64,000 bases of DNA from Gossypium raimondii (GCF_025698545.1 NC_068565.1:992001-1056000), one strand, 5' to 3'. Positions 32,804-45,100 are shown, counted from the stretch's first letter. Made by a program: numbers and translations. Notes: generated by a model from the letters alone, not told the origin.

Positions 32804-32820
32804 TATTACTGTTACATTCT

Positions 32821-32829
32821 ATTTATAGA
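32821..32829 (+). promoter_or_regulatory. Possible GS1 TATA element
   Basis: TATTTATAG lies about 140 bp upstream of the GS1 ATG, immediately right of the family B element end. A pyrimidine-rich 5' leader follows. Assignment is by position only. Confidence 0.3.
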
Positions 32830-32965
32830 TTAGATATCTTAACTGCCCTGAAAACAATGCATTTCCTCAGCCGAAAAACCGTTAATTTTTTCAGTTTAAA
32901 ATCAACAACCAAACCCCTTTCCATTTTTAAAAATTTTCTCTGAAATTCTCAGTAGCCAAACAACC

Positions 32966-35503
32966 ATGTCTCTTCTCAACGATCTCGTTAATCTCAATCT
33001 ATGCGACGTCACTGAAAAAGTCATAGCTGAATACATATGGTCAACTCTCTCTCTTTCTCTATATCTTTCAATTCCCTTTCGATTTCTTCCCGTTTCACAC
33101 AATTTTACACTAATTACTAATTCTTTTTTTCAAACATTTTTCCAGGATCGGTGGATCTGGCATGGATATGAGGAGCAAAGCAAGAGTGTGTTTTACTAAT
33201 GAAACTTTCAAAACATTTTGTTGAATATTATGATCTGTTTTTTTCTAGAATCGAAATGTTGATTTATATTGGTTTGGATATAGACATTGCCAGGACCGGA
33301 GTCGGATCCTTCAAGACTTCCTAAATGGAACTACGACGGTTCCAGCACGGAGCAGGCCACCGGTGATAACAGTGAAGTTATTATATGGTAAGTTTTGTTT
33401 AAAATCTTCTTCTTCTTTTTTACTGAGATATTTCGGTAATCCATGCTCAATTTAGATCGGACTACTCCAATATCTTAAATGAAAAAAAAGAATCCAGCAA
33501 TCATAACAGTTCAGTTTGGTTTTGGAAAATTAAGGTTATTATTGGAGAAGTCAGTAAATCTTTTAGGTGCTAAAATTAAATTAAATATTTTATGAGAGTT
33601 AAAATTTTGTAATTTTTAAAAATATAAACTATCTATTTTAGGGTATTCATGTAAATAAACAAATTTGTTTTTCATAAAATAACCGTTATGTTAAATTTTG
33701 ATTAGATCAGTCCTCAAGCGATATTCAGAGATCCATTCAGAAGAGGAAGGAACATGTTGGTAATCAATTTATTTTTCGATAAAACATTTTAGAATTTTGC
33801 TAAGATATTAAAGATGGCTTATGGAGTTAATTTTTATATATATACGTGTATATATTGTCAATGTATCAATTACTAATCTTATGCATATAATTTCATAAAT
33901 AGGTGATGTGTGATGCGTATGCACCAACTGGAGACCCCATTCCGACCAACAAAAGATTCAACGCTGACAAGATCTTTAGCCACCCTGACGTGATTGCAGA
34001 GGAGCCATGGTAGTATATATCTTTTCAACTTTCTTAATAACTTAACCCTTAAGCTATGAATTTTGTCTCAAATTATCCAAAATGATATTAGCCATTAAAA
34101 AAATTATTGTTTAAAGGTAATTTTACTAATAATTTTTTTTCTTTTACAATTCCTTTTAGTTTGTATCTTCATTAACACTTGTAGTAATTGAAAGAAAAAA
34201 CCTTCAAAAATTTCGTTACAAAATTTCAGGCGTTTATAGACCAAATGAACCAACTAAGGCCTTACTTATGCCTAAGTCTCAATTGGGCTTGAACCCGTTA
34301 ATCAGCCTATTTTACTATTAAAATAATATTTTATTATACTAATTTAATTCGATTAAAGTTTAATTAATTTAAATTTTTTAACATTAATCTCATTATAAGA
34401 GGATAAGTGTTTCAACGCACTCAAACCCATGACCTAATATCAATCGAGCTAAAATTAAATCAACTTAATTAACTTAAATTTAAATCTCTTGTAAAATAAC
34501 CAACTCAAATGAACAAAATGAGTAATCCAATCTTTAAATAAACTGATTCAATGTATAAGTTCATATTTGTTTTATATGTATGTTTATTTGTTGTTGTTTT
34601 TAATTTCATAAACTGATTAAAAAGCTATCTAATGCCATATTCTTTTAATTATCTTATTGTACTAATATAGGTATGGCATTGAGCAAGAGTACACACTTTT
34701 TCAAAAGGACACTAAATGGCCTCTTGGATGGCCTGTCGGAGGGTTTCCCGCACCACAGGTAAAAATATTACATTTAGTGGTAGATTTTTGAAATAAGTTT
34801 TGGGTTTAATTAATTTTTTTAAAATTAAGAGTTTAATCAGAATTTTTTTTTAAATTGGGATTTTAATTAAAAATTTTGAGAAAATTTTGAGATTAATAAA
34901 ATCTTTTAAAAAACAAGAGACATTAATTAAAATACTTAAAAATTATAATTCAAAAATTTGAAAGATCCAATTAAAAATTTCAAAGGAATAATAAAAATTT
35001 TAAAAAAATTGAGGCCAACACCGCCCTTACCACCATTACTGTTCACCCCTGATTACATTGTACTTCCTTTCTTTTGTGTTTCCTAAAATATCGAAAATTG
35101 AAATTCAATTCAATTAAGATATTTAAGTTTAGATTTTATTAATTTTAATTAAGTGAAATTAAATAATTAGTTTAGTTCAATTTTCAGAAGCTAAAAATTT
35201 CATAATTATTCAAACTAAACCAAAATCTCTAATTTCTAATTATTTTTTTAACTTCTCTATAATGTTAAAAAATAATCATTTCATTTATTTACATTTGTGA
35301 AAAATCCTTTAAATACCTTTTTAAAATATTAAAAATAAAAACTTAATTAATCCATACATATAGGGACCGTACTATTGTGGAGTGGGTTCTGACAAAGCCT
35401 TCGGCCGAGACATTGTGGATTCACATTACAAAGCTTGCCTTTTTGCTGGCATTGACATTAGTGGAATCAATGGCGAAGTTATGCCTGGCCAGGTATGTGA
35501 TTC

Positions 35504-35549
<46 letters not shown>

Positions 35550-38500
35550 TTAGAAACATATTCAAGCATAAATGTAGGAAAAACAATTTTACATTAAATA
35601 CATATTTATATTTAATATTTAATTTCGAGTTCGTCATGTAATCTCGGAGCCATGTTTCTTTTCTTAGGATGAAAAGAAAATATATTCAAACAGTGATGAC
35701 GAATTTGGTTTTCATTTAATTTGACTTAAGTAATAAATAATTAAATTAACTCGATTTTATTTGAATTTTAGTTAATAAATTAAAAGATTATGTTTCGAAT
35801 CAAACCAAATTATAATTTTATATAATTTCTAATTTCTAATTAGTTTTTAAAATATAAAAATAATGGTAAAAGTATTATAAAGGTTTTTGTATTAAGAGTT
35901 AAATTATATTTTATCTCTTTTATTTAAAAAATAAGTAAGTTAGTTTTTGTTCATTAGACCAATGAGCAATTTGAAAATTTTTTATTAAAATTTTGTACTT
36001 CATGCCGATGTATAAGTACTAATTTTTAACATAAATATAGATGAAAAATTTTAACTAATGGACTAGTTTGCTTTTCGATCTAATGTACATGGATTATTTC
36101 ATTAATTTTTGAGTTTGAGAAAAATGCAATCAAACTTTTAATATAGAGATATTCATATTACTTTTACCGAAAATTTGTACTAATAATAGCATCGGCATTG
36201 TTGCCAGTGCAGGAAGACGTGGATTCAAGTGCGCTGAAGTATATTATCCTTCTATTTTAAGGGTTGAGAGAGACCATGTGTAATTTTAGGCATTGTATAA
36301 AAAATAATAGATATTACAAGAACCTATATAAAATACATTTATTTAGAAGGAAAAAAAAAAGTTGAACCGAATTGATACAAATCAAATAAATTCAGTTTCG
36401 ATCTATTCACAATAATATTCAATTTTACTTTTAAAAATCAAAATACAATATATAAAATCCTACCGAAATATTAGCATATTTATGTGGTGATGTTATTGCG
36501 TAAACAGTGGGAATTCCAAGTAGGTCCAGTTACTGGGATTTCTTCGGGGGATCAAGTATGGATGGCTCGATACATACTCGAGGTAATTTATCCACAAAAC
36601 CAGTTTTTATTTATTTAATAATCATATTTTGTTCTTTTTTCTAAAGGAATTTGCTATTGTATCATTTTTTTTTCATTTTTTTAAACAGCGAATAACTGAA
36701 ATCGCAGGAGCTGTTCTTTCTTTTGATCCCAAACCTGTTTTGGTTTGTCCCAATGCCTACAATTTCTGTTCTTTTTTCTTCTTTTTTTTTCTTTTTTTAA
36801 TCTTTGTTTTTATTTTATTCGATTAGGGTGATTGGAATGGTGCCGGCGCTCATACTAATTACAGGTAAAAATTAAAATACCAAACAATATTCTCTAATTT
36901 ATAATGGGACAGATTACTTGCGACATAAATTTTAAATAAATTTAAGGGTAAATGTATATTTTGTTATATGAATTAGGTTTTAAGGTTGAAATTGAGATTA
37001 TATGTATTTTTTTAGGTTACGTATTTGAATTTGTCATCTAAACTTTATTTAGTCTCAATTAGGTACTTGAATTTGACTTTTTGGTTCAAAGTAGTATTTA
37101 GTTATTTGAAGAAATTTGAACTACGAAGCCAAGTTCACGTACCTAATTGGACAAAAAAAATATCAATTTGAACATTAAAACTAAGTTTAGGTATCTAACT
37201 GGACAATAAAAAAAAACTTTGAGGCCAAATTCAAGTACAAAAAAAAGTTTAGATATCAAATTGAACATTGAGGCTAAGTTTAGGCATCTAATTAGATAAA
37301 AAAATTAAGTACCAATTTGAAATTTAAAACTAAATTTAGGTGCCAATATAAATTTACCCTAAATTTAACTCTAACACGAATTTGGATAATGATTCAACCT
37401 TGCCAATAGATAAGCTTATTTTCGAGCGAAGAGCAGACGTGACCATGATTTAAATTGAGCGAACTATGACCCCAAATCTTTAAAAATATATTTTTTTGTC
37501 TCAGCACAAAGTCTATGAGAAATGATGGTGGGATCAATGTGATAAACGAGGCAATCGAGAAATTGAGTAAAAGGCACAAGGAACACATTGCAGCTTATGG
37601 TAAGGGTAATGAGAGACGCTTAACGGGTCTTCACGAGACTGCCGATATCAATACATTCTCTTGGGTAAGTTAGCATCATATTAGCAAATTAGCACTCCAT
37701 GGCTTGGGTTGGACCACGACTCAGTTTGATAAAATTTTAAAGTCTACGCTTGTTTTTAGGTTGGTTTAGTTAAAAATCTTATTTCACTATTTAAAATGTT
37801 CAAAAATTTAAAATATAATTTTTTATAGTTAGATGTAAAAATGTTTTTTATTATTTAAATTGAATTCGATGCAAATCAAGTCAATAAAATAAAATTTAAT
37901 ATCCAAACTTAACCCAAATCTGATTGGGGTGGGTTTGGATAGGCGGTGTGTTTACCTGCGGTTAGTGTAAAAACAGCGGTGGCGGTGAGATTAGATACTA
38001 TAGCGACACTGTAGCGTGAGACAAAAAGTAAGCTAAACGCACCGCTCCGCACCCAACCGCCCATCCAAACTCACCCTGGGTCATCACCCACCTGGCCTTT
38101 GAATAGCCCTAGTTCCAGTGTTGAAACCTAATAGAAAACTAAATTTCAAAAAGTTTCAAAAGAATTTTGAATTGTAGTATTTGCTTTGGCTTCAAATTGA
38201 TTTTTATTAAATTTTTTTAATTCATGATTTAAAAAATCTTAATTATTCTAATTGAATTATAATTTTATGTATATTCAATTAGCTTTTATGAGTTAATGAA
38301 GAAAGCTTTTGAATTTTAAATAAAATATTATTTTTTAAATTTAAATAACCGATGAACCGCAAATTTTGTTTTGGATTAATTCGATTTTTGCTTTAGTTAG
38401 AATAATTTATATTATTAATGACTTTTCATAGACTGAACCGTATCCCTTTTGAGTTCAAGATCAACCTTAGAATGCATTGATTTTCTTTATAGTTTTGATA

Positions 38501-39648
38501 GAAAAGGAAATTAAATAGTGATTGCAATTAAATGTGATTATGATTTGACTATTTAAGCATGATATTAAAATGATTTATGTTTGTTCAAATTGACTGACTC
38601 AAAATATGAGCTTATAATTTTTTAAACCTAAATATATTTGTAAAAGATTAACTCAAGCCCATTTTAGGTCCACCCATATTATTTTTAAAAATATTTATTT
38701 ATTTTATTTTAATATTTAATAATTTATATATTTTATTTATTGAAAATTTTTATATAGTTATCATAACATTATTTTAATGTTTACATTAGAGTAGTATTAT
38801 ATATTTAACATAAATTTTTTAATGTGTTCTAATTTACATAATATAAAGTATCATAAACTTAATAATGGGTTAGGTCGGGTCGGGCTTGGGTCCATATTTT
38901 AAGCATGCCTTTTTTGTCTTGGTTTATTTTTTTTGACCCAAACCTTCTCAAATTTCGGGCAGATCTTCAGGCCTAGGTGAGTAATTTGACCCATGAACAG
39001 GTCTAGTTGCAATGAGACATTGTAGTATGTTATTTTGCGTTTTTAGTTTTTTTTGCCGATATTTATCATAATCAATTTTGATATTATTTTGTTTGTATTT
39101 TTGAAATATTAGGGTGTTGCAAATAGAGGAGCCTCTGTCCGTGTTGGTCGTGACACCGAGAAAGAAGGAAAAGGTAACCATTCTTTTCTTTTCTTCATTT
39201 TTTGATTCATCTCTTGAATTTCTTGGGTAAAAGTACCACGAATGTCATTTTATTAGGAGTTACATTATATTTTATTTCATCTACTCAAAAAATAGATAAA
39301 TTAATTAATATTTCTGTTAAAAAATTCGTTTCTATTGTTAAAAATTGATCATTGTATGTACATATGGCACACCAGATCTCACTATCTGGTTATTTTGTTA
39401 ATTATATCAGTTTCTAACAATAAAATTTTTAACAAAAGAAACTAATTTACTTTTTAATCTAATATGCATAGATTAATTTATCCAAAATTTTAATTAAAAA
39501 ATGTAAAAATATAATCTAATTAATTTTTTGTTTTTTAAATTTAATATACTTTGCAGGCTATTTCGAAGATAGAAGGCCATCATCTAACATGGATCCTTAC
39601 GTTGTGACGTCAATGATAGCTGAAACCACCATTCTATGGAAGCCATAA
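32966..39648 (+). CDS. GLN1: Cytosolic glutamine synthetase (GS1)
   Basis: Thirteen exons: 32966-33039, 33146-33185, 33284-33387, 33711-33759, 33903-34009, 34671-34758, 35364-35492, 36508-36582, 36689-36742, 36827-36864, 37505-37664, 39113-39173, 39557-39648. They encode 356 residues, the exact usual GS1 length. It makes glutamine from glutamate, ammonium and ATP. Visible: KWNYDGSST, metal ligands in GIEQEYTL and [18 protein letters not shown]/glutamate residues in [11 protein letters not shown], the NERRLTG arginine, the flap Glu in LHETAD, and [10 protein letters not shown]. There is no transit peptide or C-terminal extension, so it is cytosolic. Compared with common plant GS1 it differs at several conserved places (IICPQA for IIYPQA, FPAPQG for FPGPQG, LTGLHET for LTGRHET); no catalytic residue is lost. 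The introns are crowded with small mobile elements. Confidence 0.96.
35504..35549. repeat. (TAT)n microsatellite in GS1 intron 7
   Basis: About 15 units of TAT/ATT directly inside the intron, 11 bp after the splice donor GTATGTG. Confidence 0.95.
35865..36168. mobile_element. Family A MITE in GS1 intron 7
   Basis: 304 bp from GGTAAAAGTATTATAAAGG to ATTCATATTACTTTTACC. Internal family words: TTAAATTATATTTTATCTC, ACCAATGAGCAATTTG, AACATAAATATAG. It lies directly before SINE copy 3. Confidence 0.7.
36182..36310 (+). mobile_element. tRNA-derived SINE copy 3 with target-site duplication
   Basis: The SINE body is 36190-36302. It starts CATCGGCATTGTTGCCAG, has a B-box-like CGTGGATTCAAGTG, and ends TTTTAGGCATTGTATAAAAA. 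AATAATAG flanks it on both sides (36182-36189 and 36303-36310), the expected target-site duplication. It sits in GS1 intron 7. The 5' end is slightly shorter than copy 1. Confidence 0.7.
36946..37359. mobile_element. TIR foldback element in GS1 intron 10
   Basis: Starts GGGTAAATGTATATTTTG, ends GCCAATATAAATTTACCC (414 bp). The right half repeats the word AACTAAGTTTAGGTATCTAA several times with small changes, and the left half carries its inverse (GTCATCTAAACTTTATTTAG). Non-coding. Confidence 0.65.
37927..38076. mobile_element. Small foldback MITE, family C, copy 2
   Basis: 150 bp, GGGTGGGTTTGGATAGGCGG to CCGCCCATCCAAACTCACCC, in GS1 intron 11. It is the reverse orientation of the copy at 11208. 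Internal GTGTAAAAACAGCGGTGG and GTAGCGTGAGACAAAAAGTA match that copy on the other strand. The arms are very well preserved, so it is fairly young. Confidence 0.85.
38840..39005. repeat. GGTCGGGTCGGGC-type repeat fragment in GS1 intron 11
   Basis: Contains GGGTTAGGTCGGGTCGGGCT and, near the end, GACCCATGAACAGGTCTA. Words are shared with the element at 30270-30785. The left border is unclear; sequence from about 38590 (AGCCCATTTTAGGTCCACC) may be the other arm. Confidence 0.4.
39226..39530. mobile_element. Family A MITE in GS1 intron 12, one end decayed
   Basis: Left end GGTAAAAGTACCACGAATG and family words AGGAGTTACATTATATTTTA, AATAGATAAATTAATTAATA. The right terminal repeat is degraded. It ends just before the last GS1 exon acceptor. 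Confidence 0.6.
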
Positions 39649-40016
39649 AGAACTTGAAAATGGAGGCATTGGAAAATCCCACATCGAACTAAAACTAAAT
39701 GTTAAACTGCTTTTTATTGCTTCGAATTTGCCAATTAGTTATTTTTATTTAGTTTTTAATTTCTTTATCTGGTGATTGTTCGAACAATGATAGCAGAGAT
39801 ATTAGTTGTATGGTCAAGAAGAAAAAGAAAAAGAATCTAAATAGTTAATTGTGGGATTTTAAAATTTTAAATTATTTGAATAATCATTAAATATATTCGA
39901 TTCGATAATTAAAATCATTATTATTACACTTTATTTTGTTTTAATTCATGTCTACTAGCTCTATATTCAACAAAAGTAGCAAAGATGCTAATTGTTCGTT
40001 AATTTATTGGTTTAAT
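39649..40016. other. GS1 3' region
   Basis: 3' UTR and terminator region of GS1. A likely end is near 39830-39910 in AT-rich sequence. Nothing else seen. Confidence 0.4.
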
Positions 40017-41527
40017 ACATAATTTGGTACTTAAGTTTGACACTCTTTTTAATGTGGTATTTATATTGTTTTTGGTTCAATTTGATACTCAAAATTTGAC
40101 AAAATTATATATTTTGATACATAAAAGTAAGATTGTTAACTTTTTAGAGTTGATTTTATAAAAAATCATAATTAGCTAATAATATTAGTAATTAACTTTC
40201 ATTAAATCAACCTTAAAACCCGAATTAGATCACATCAATTAGATTGTATTTGACAAATAAAATGCAAAACTAAATAAATTCATAGTTAAAACTAAATTTA
40301 TTCTACTAACAAAATCATAAAATTTCAAACATAATAGTTTTAACAATTAGCTTTCATCAAATCTACCTTCAAACTTTAAATACTAAAGCTAAAAGTTAAC
40401 GTTGTCACTTTCGGGTACCAAAATACATAAAGGCTCCATTTGTTTAATTGAAAATGGCTTCTGGAAAATGACTTATTTTTCTGGGAAAACTAAAATTTTT
40501 TGGTATTTGAATGAATCTGTGTAAAATATTTTCTATTGTTTAGCGATTTCTTTAAAATATTTCATAAAAATTGTTCAATGAAACAAACATATATTTGAGG
40601 TTCATGATTAATAGTCTAAATGAAATAGTGAATTGATGTGAAATTATAGTAAATAACGAATCTTCATGATGTTAAGGATTAAATGGTAAACTTTGTGAAA
40701 TTTATAATTGAAACAAGAGAAGTGATATGTATGAAATTTTGTTATGTGAAATAAGATATTATAATGAATTATTTGATTAAATTGCTTATATGATGAAAAA
40801 TGAATTACATGGCAATAGATACTAAATTGAAAATTGTACAAAATTTAAGTGTGAATCAATTTAATATGTGAATAAGGAAATTATGATAAAAGTTTAATGA
40901 GTGTATTATGAGATGATGAAATATGCATAAAGTATTATAAAAGTGAAATTGTGGAAAAATATAAAAATTTTATGACGATAAAGACTAAATTGTTAAACTT
41001 GAGAAAATACGTGGATGAAATAATAGAAATGAAATACATAGAAATTTGATATGTGAAACAATATATTGAGATAAATTATATGATTAAAGTGTAACAAGAA
41101 AGAAATTTGATTTAATATGATTAATTAGTGAATATTGAACTTTTATGACAAAAAGAGACTAAATTGAAAAGTTATGAAAGTTTATAAGAAAATATTTGAT
41201 AGGTGAAAAACGTAGTAAAGAATGTAATATCTCGGTGTTTTGACCTGATGTTTGAATCGGGTATGGGGGTGTTACAGTGAATAGAGCTTTATCAGTTTGG
41301 TAAAACATTTTACAAGAATAAGAGGTAATTTTACATTGACTAGAAACCATTTTATGTTGACCATCCTATTTTACATGAAACAAACATCGAAAAAGGTTGA
41401 AAATTTTTCTGTAAAAGCTTTTACCTTGAAACAAACAGAGCCAAATTTTGTCAAATAAAAGTACCACACTGGACAAAAATAATACAAGTAACACATTAGA
41501 AAATGTCAAACTCAAGTACCACATTAG
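40017..41527. mobile_element. Nested elements: outer long-TIR element holding an inner TIR element
   Basis: Outer arms: TAATTTGGTACTTAAGTTTG with TTTAATGTGGTATTTATATT on the left (40017 on), and the inverse, GTCAAACTCAAGTACCACAT, on the right (to about 41527). Inside, a second element runs from GGCTCCATTTGTTT (40433) to AAACAAACAGAGCC (about 41432). Its ends resemble hAT-type elements. Within that, about 40560-41280 is filled with diverged tandem-like AT-rich sequence ending in a GGGGGTGTTACA stretch that may be an old LTR fragment; this last part is treated only as a broken fossil. Confidence 0.5.
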
Positions 41528-41529
41528 AG

Positions 41530-41855
41530 TAGAAAAACATACATTAGATCCAGGTCAATCTGATGATTAGTGCCAAAGATCGAAGAAGAAAACTATTTTG
41601 GATTTTGATTTGTAGATTTGTGATGTTCAAAACTATTTTATGAAAAAAAATTGAACTGAAGAAGAGAAGAGGAAAAAAAGCTTCCAATTGGTGCGGACGA
41701 TGCGAACAAATAACGCCATACAATAGCTATTTTGACATCCTACTAACTTAAATGAAAACTTTCAAATAGTTGAGTGATACTTTGTAACTTTTCGAAGTTG
41801 AGTGACCAATCTGTAAACTTTCTAATAGTTTAGTGAACTCAAATGTAATTTACCC
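41530..41855. mobile_element. Family B foldback element, right half
   Basis: Matches the right half of the copies at 5907 and 31886: CATTAGATCCAGGTCAATC, GTTCAAAACTATTTTATG, GCTTCCAATTGGTGCGGACG, ending TTTAGTGAACTC..AATTTACCC. The left arm is absent; the nested element at 40017-41527 ends where it should begin. Confidence 0.6.
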
Positions 41856-41987
41856 AAATTTGTTTGAAACAAGTCCAGCTCGGCCCGACCCATCATCACC
41901 GATCAACGGTACTGTTAGCCCAATTCCTCTCCATTTCCTTTTTTTTTTCCCTTCGTACCTTTTATTCATCAGTTTCCTTTCTTCTTT

Positions 41988-42062
41988 ATGGAGTCTAGCC
42001 TCGTAGCTGGATTCCTGCAACTTCTAAACCCTGTCCTAAAAAAGATGGAGCATTTCTTCTAG
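41988..42062 (+). promoter_or_regulatory. Possible upstream ORF in the MAP3K-epsilon leader
   Basis: An ATG at 41988 opens 24 codons (MESSLVAGFLQLLNP...) and a TAG, 110 bp before the main ATG. If the transcript starts upstream, ribosomes would meet it first. The transcription start is not known from sequence, so this is only a candidate. Confidence 0.35.
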
Positions 42063-42172
42063 TGTTTTCCCTTTAAACAGCGAGCTTTTGTTCTTTTGTT
42101 TCTCATTTCTGAAAAAGATTTCAAGACAAAAAAAAAAAAAAAAACGAAGAAGAGGGATACGAACACAAAGCA

Positions 42173-45100
42173 ATGTCTCGCTTAGCAGCTAATTCCGCTT
42201 TCCCTAAATCCAAAACCCTCGACAACAAATACGTAAGTCAATTTCCATAAATCGATCTGTTTTTCTCGAGAAATTGTACATTTTTTTCTCGTTAATTTCC
42301 CTTTTTTTTTCACTCTTCCAGCTATTAGCTGCTCGTCTGGTTTTAGAATCGAGTGCAAATGAAAAGAAAATTGGAAATGAGAAAGAAAAATTGAAGGTTC
42401 AAAATTTTGCTCTCAATTACGAGAAAATGAATGAGCGATTTTTCTAAAATATGATTTGACTGATGCAAAAGTTAATGTTCATTTAAAAAAAAAAAACTCT
42501 TCGAAAATTGGAAGCTAAGTTTCTTCTGTGATCATTTTATTTTGTTGAATTATTCGTTGTAGGAGTAGTTAGAGCATACACCTGAGAAAAATGAAAGATA
42601 TGTTGAAGCTTATATATTGCGTTTTCCTTTTCTGTGTAGATGCTTGGAGACGAAATTGGGAAAGGTGCATATGGACGTGTTTACAAAGGCTTGGATTTGG
42701 AGAATGGAGACTTTGTTGCAATTAAACAAGTTTCTTTGGAGAATATAGCTCAGGAGGATCTCAATATCATAATGGTTTGATTTTCTAGTCCTTTTTGCTC
42801 TAGAGTTTCTATATTTCTGAGTACTTCAATAAAATACATGGTTTCACAAGTTCACTGGGATGGCCTCTTAGTCATTTTGGTTAGCACATTAGTGATAAAT
42901 GGTAATGTTCCGTGTATTTAAACTACAGTTGGGTTCAGTCACTTCACACAGCTTTTGATATTTTTTTGGTTATGGATTATACCATGTTTTCAGGGCATAA
43001 TAATGGACGAGAGATTGTTTGAATATGGTGCTTTTTTTTGGTTGCCATGGTTCTTAGTTTTTCATTATTTTTTATTTGACAAAATGAAGCCATGTAACTT
43101 CTTTTCTCATGATAAAGAATCAGTAGTTTATTTCCTGAATCTGTACACACGACTTATATTTATAAGCAACACGTTTTGTATCAAAGGTACTTGAGAGTCA
43201 CAGCATTTGAATTTATTTGTCTTGACCGCTTTCAAGGACCTGCTTATGTAAGACCAGTTTGCATCTTATTATAGAAAATCTTAGTGTGCAATCCATTGGG
43301 AGACTGGATTTTAGTATCTGAACATCCTCTGAGTACTTATTGGTTGCTTTTTATTCAGAGGGCTTTTACCATTCTAGCCTTTAATTATGGTGTATTTAAC
43401 TTAAATGTCCAATAGTTTAAAAAAAGCTTGGTGATAAACATTTAAATTTGGTCCATGGGAATGCTACCTTTGAAGCATGCAATTACCTTTTCCAGTTTCT
43501 GTAGTGTTAACAACGCTGACAAGTTGCTCTTATCTTTTGAATGCTCTTGATCGGTGGAATGGCTTAACATTGCAGCAAGAGATTGATTTATTGAAGGTAA
43601 ATATTTCCCTCTACTTTTAGTGCTTTTTGAACTTTTCCCTTGTTATAATGCTTATATCAAAATGCTTATAAGTTGGCCATGTTGCAACTATCAATCCCCC
43701 CATTCATTACTTGTTGTTTACTGGTCATCTTCCGTTCTTCATGGTAATTGTCTCCTGCTGGTCGGATAATACTAATTAAAATTTGAAGCTCTTTGCAGAA
43801 CTTGAACCATAAAAACATTGTGAAGTATCTTGGGTCATCGAAGACAAAGGCTCACCTGCATATAATTCTCGAGTAAGAAATCTTACGTTGTGGGTTGCAG
43901 TGTTCTGTGAGCTGTTAGTAACTTGTATTACTTCTTTTATTTTTTTGTAGGTATGTAGAGAATGGTTCACTTGCAAACATCATCAAGCCAAATAAATTTG
44001 GGCCTTTTCCAGAATCTTTGGTGGCTGTTTATATTGCTCAGGTTTGTTTTTTTTTTTTTCTTTTTTCTGCAATTTATTGATTCATTTTGCTATAAAGTAT
44101 CATTGGATTGCTACATACTTGTTCAACAGGTTTTGGAAGGCTTGGTTTATCTACATGAACAGGGTGTTATCCATCGGGATATTAAAGGTGCAAATATTCT
44201 GACAACTAAAGAGGTAACCTAACAACCATGCCAGTTTTTCTCTTAGTTTTAAATCTATTTCAGGGTCTTTAATTTTTAGTGATTGTCTTGCAATAAATTT
44301 GAGCATGGCAGCAGAGAAACCATTTGACCTCCTTATTTATGGGGCCATTGGAGACTAATTGAATTTGGCCATTTAATTCATATGTTTCCTTTTACTTTGG
44401 CTACTTATGTGCTGAGAAATCTCCTAAGATAAATGAAACAGAAGTGCTTGAGCCTTCTTGAGTTGCAGACCTGCAGGCTGCTGAATTTTGGGCCATATTT
44501 TATTGGCTCAAACCTCATGGCCCTTGCTTGTCTGTTCAGATGCATTTTAGTCACCATTTTGTTCTTGTCTTCACAATTTCATGTTCAAGTTGGTTTTGAT
44601 GATTGTGTCTTTGGGGTTTGTGGACTCTCTTTGGGTTTTTTCTAACTTATCTTCAATGTAATTTCTCTTTTCAGGGTCTAGTGAAACTTGCTGATTTTGG
44701 TGTTGCAACCAAACTAACTGAGGCTGATGTTAACACACACTCAGTTGTTGGAACGCCATATTGGATGGCCCCAGAGGTACCGATGATTGGATTGTGGCTA
44801 TTAATTGTCAACCTTATTACTTTTGTCCATTTTTTCATGTTTGTTTTTTAAGGTATATATTGGATGTGTTACTTACAGGTCAAGTTAAATTTCAGGTGAT
44901 TGAAATGTCTGGGGTTTGTGCTGCTTCTGACATTTGGAGTGTTGGCTGTACTGTGATTGAACTCCTTACATGTGTTCCTCCATACTATGATCTGCAGCCT
45001 ATGCCAGCTCTCTTTCGGATTGTGCAGGTCTGTGCAATTTAATTTAGTCAGTATATAAGCATAAGAGTAAATTCTTTGTATTGAGTGGTTCTTTCCATCC

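Noticed and set aside
35382-35597. 71-codon frame with a poly-Ile run
   Set aside because: It is GS1 exon 7 read through its splice donor into the (TAT)n microsatellite.
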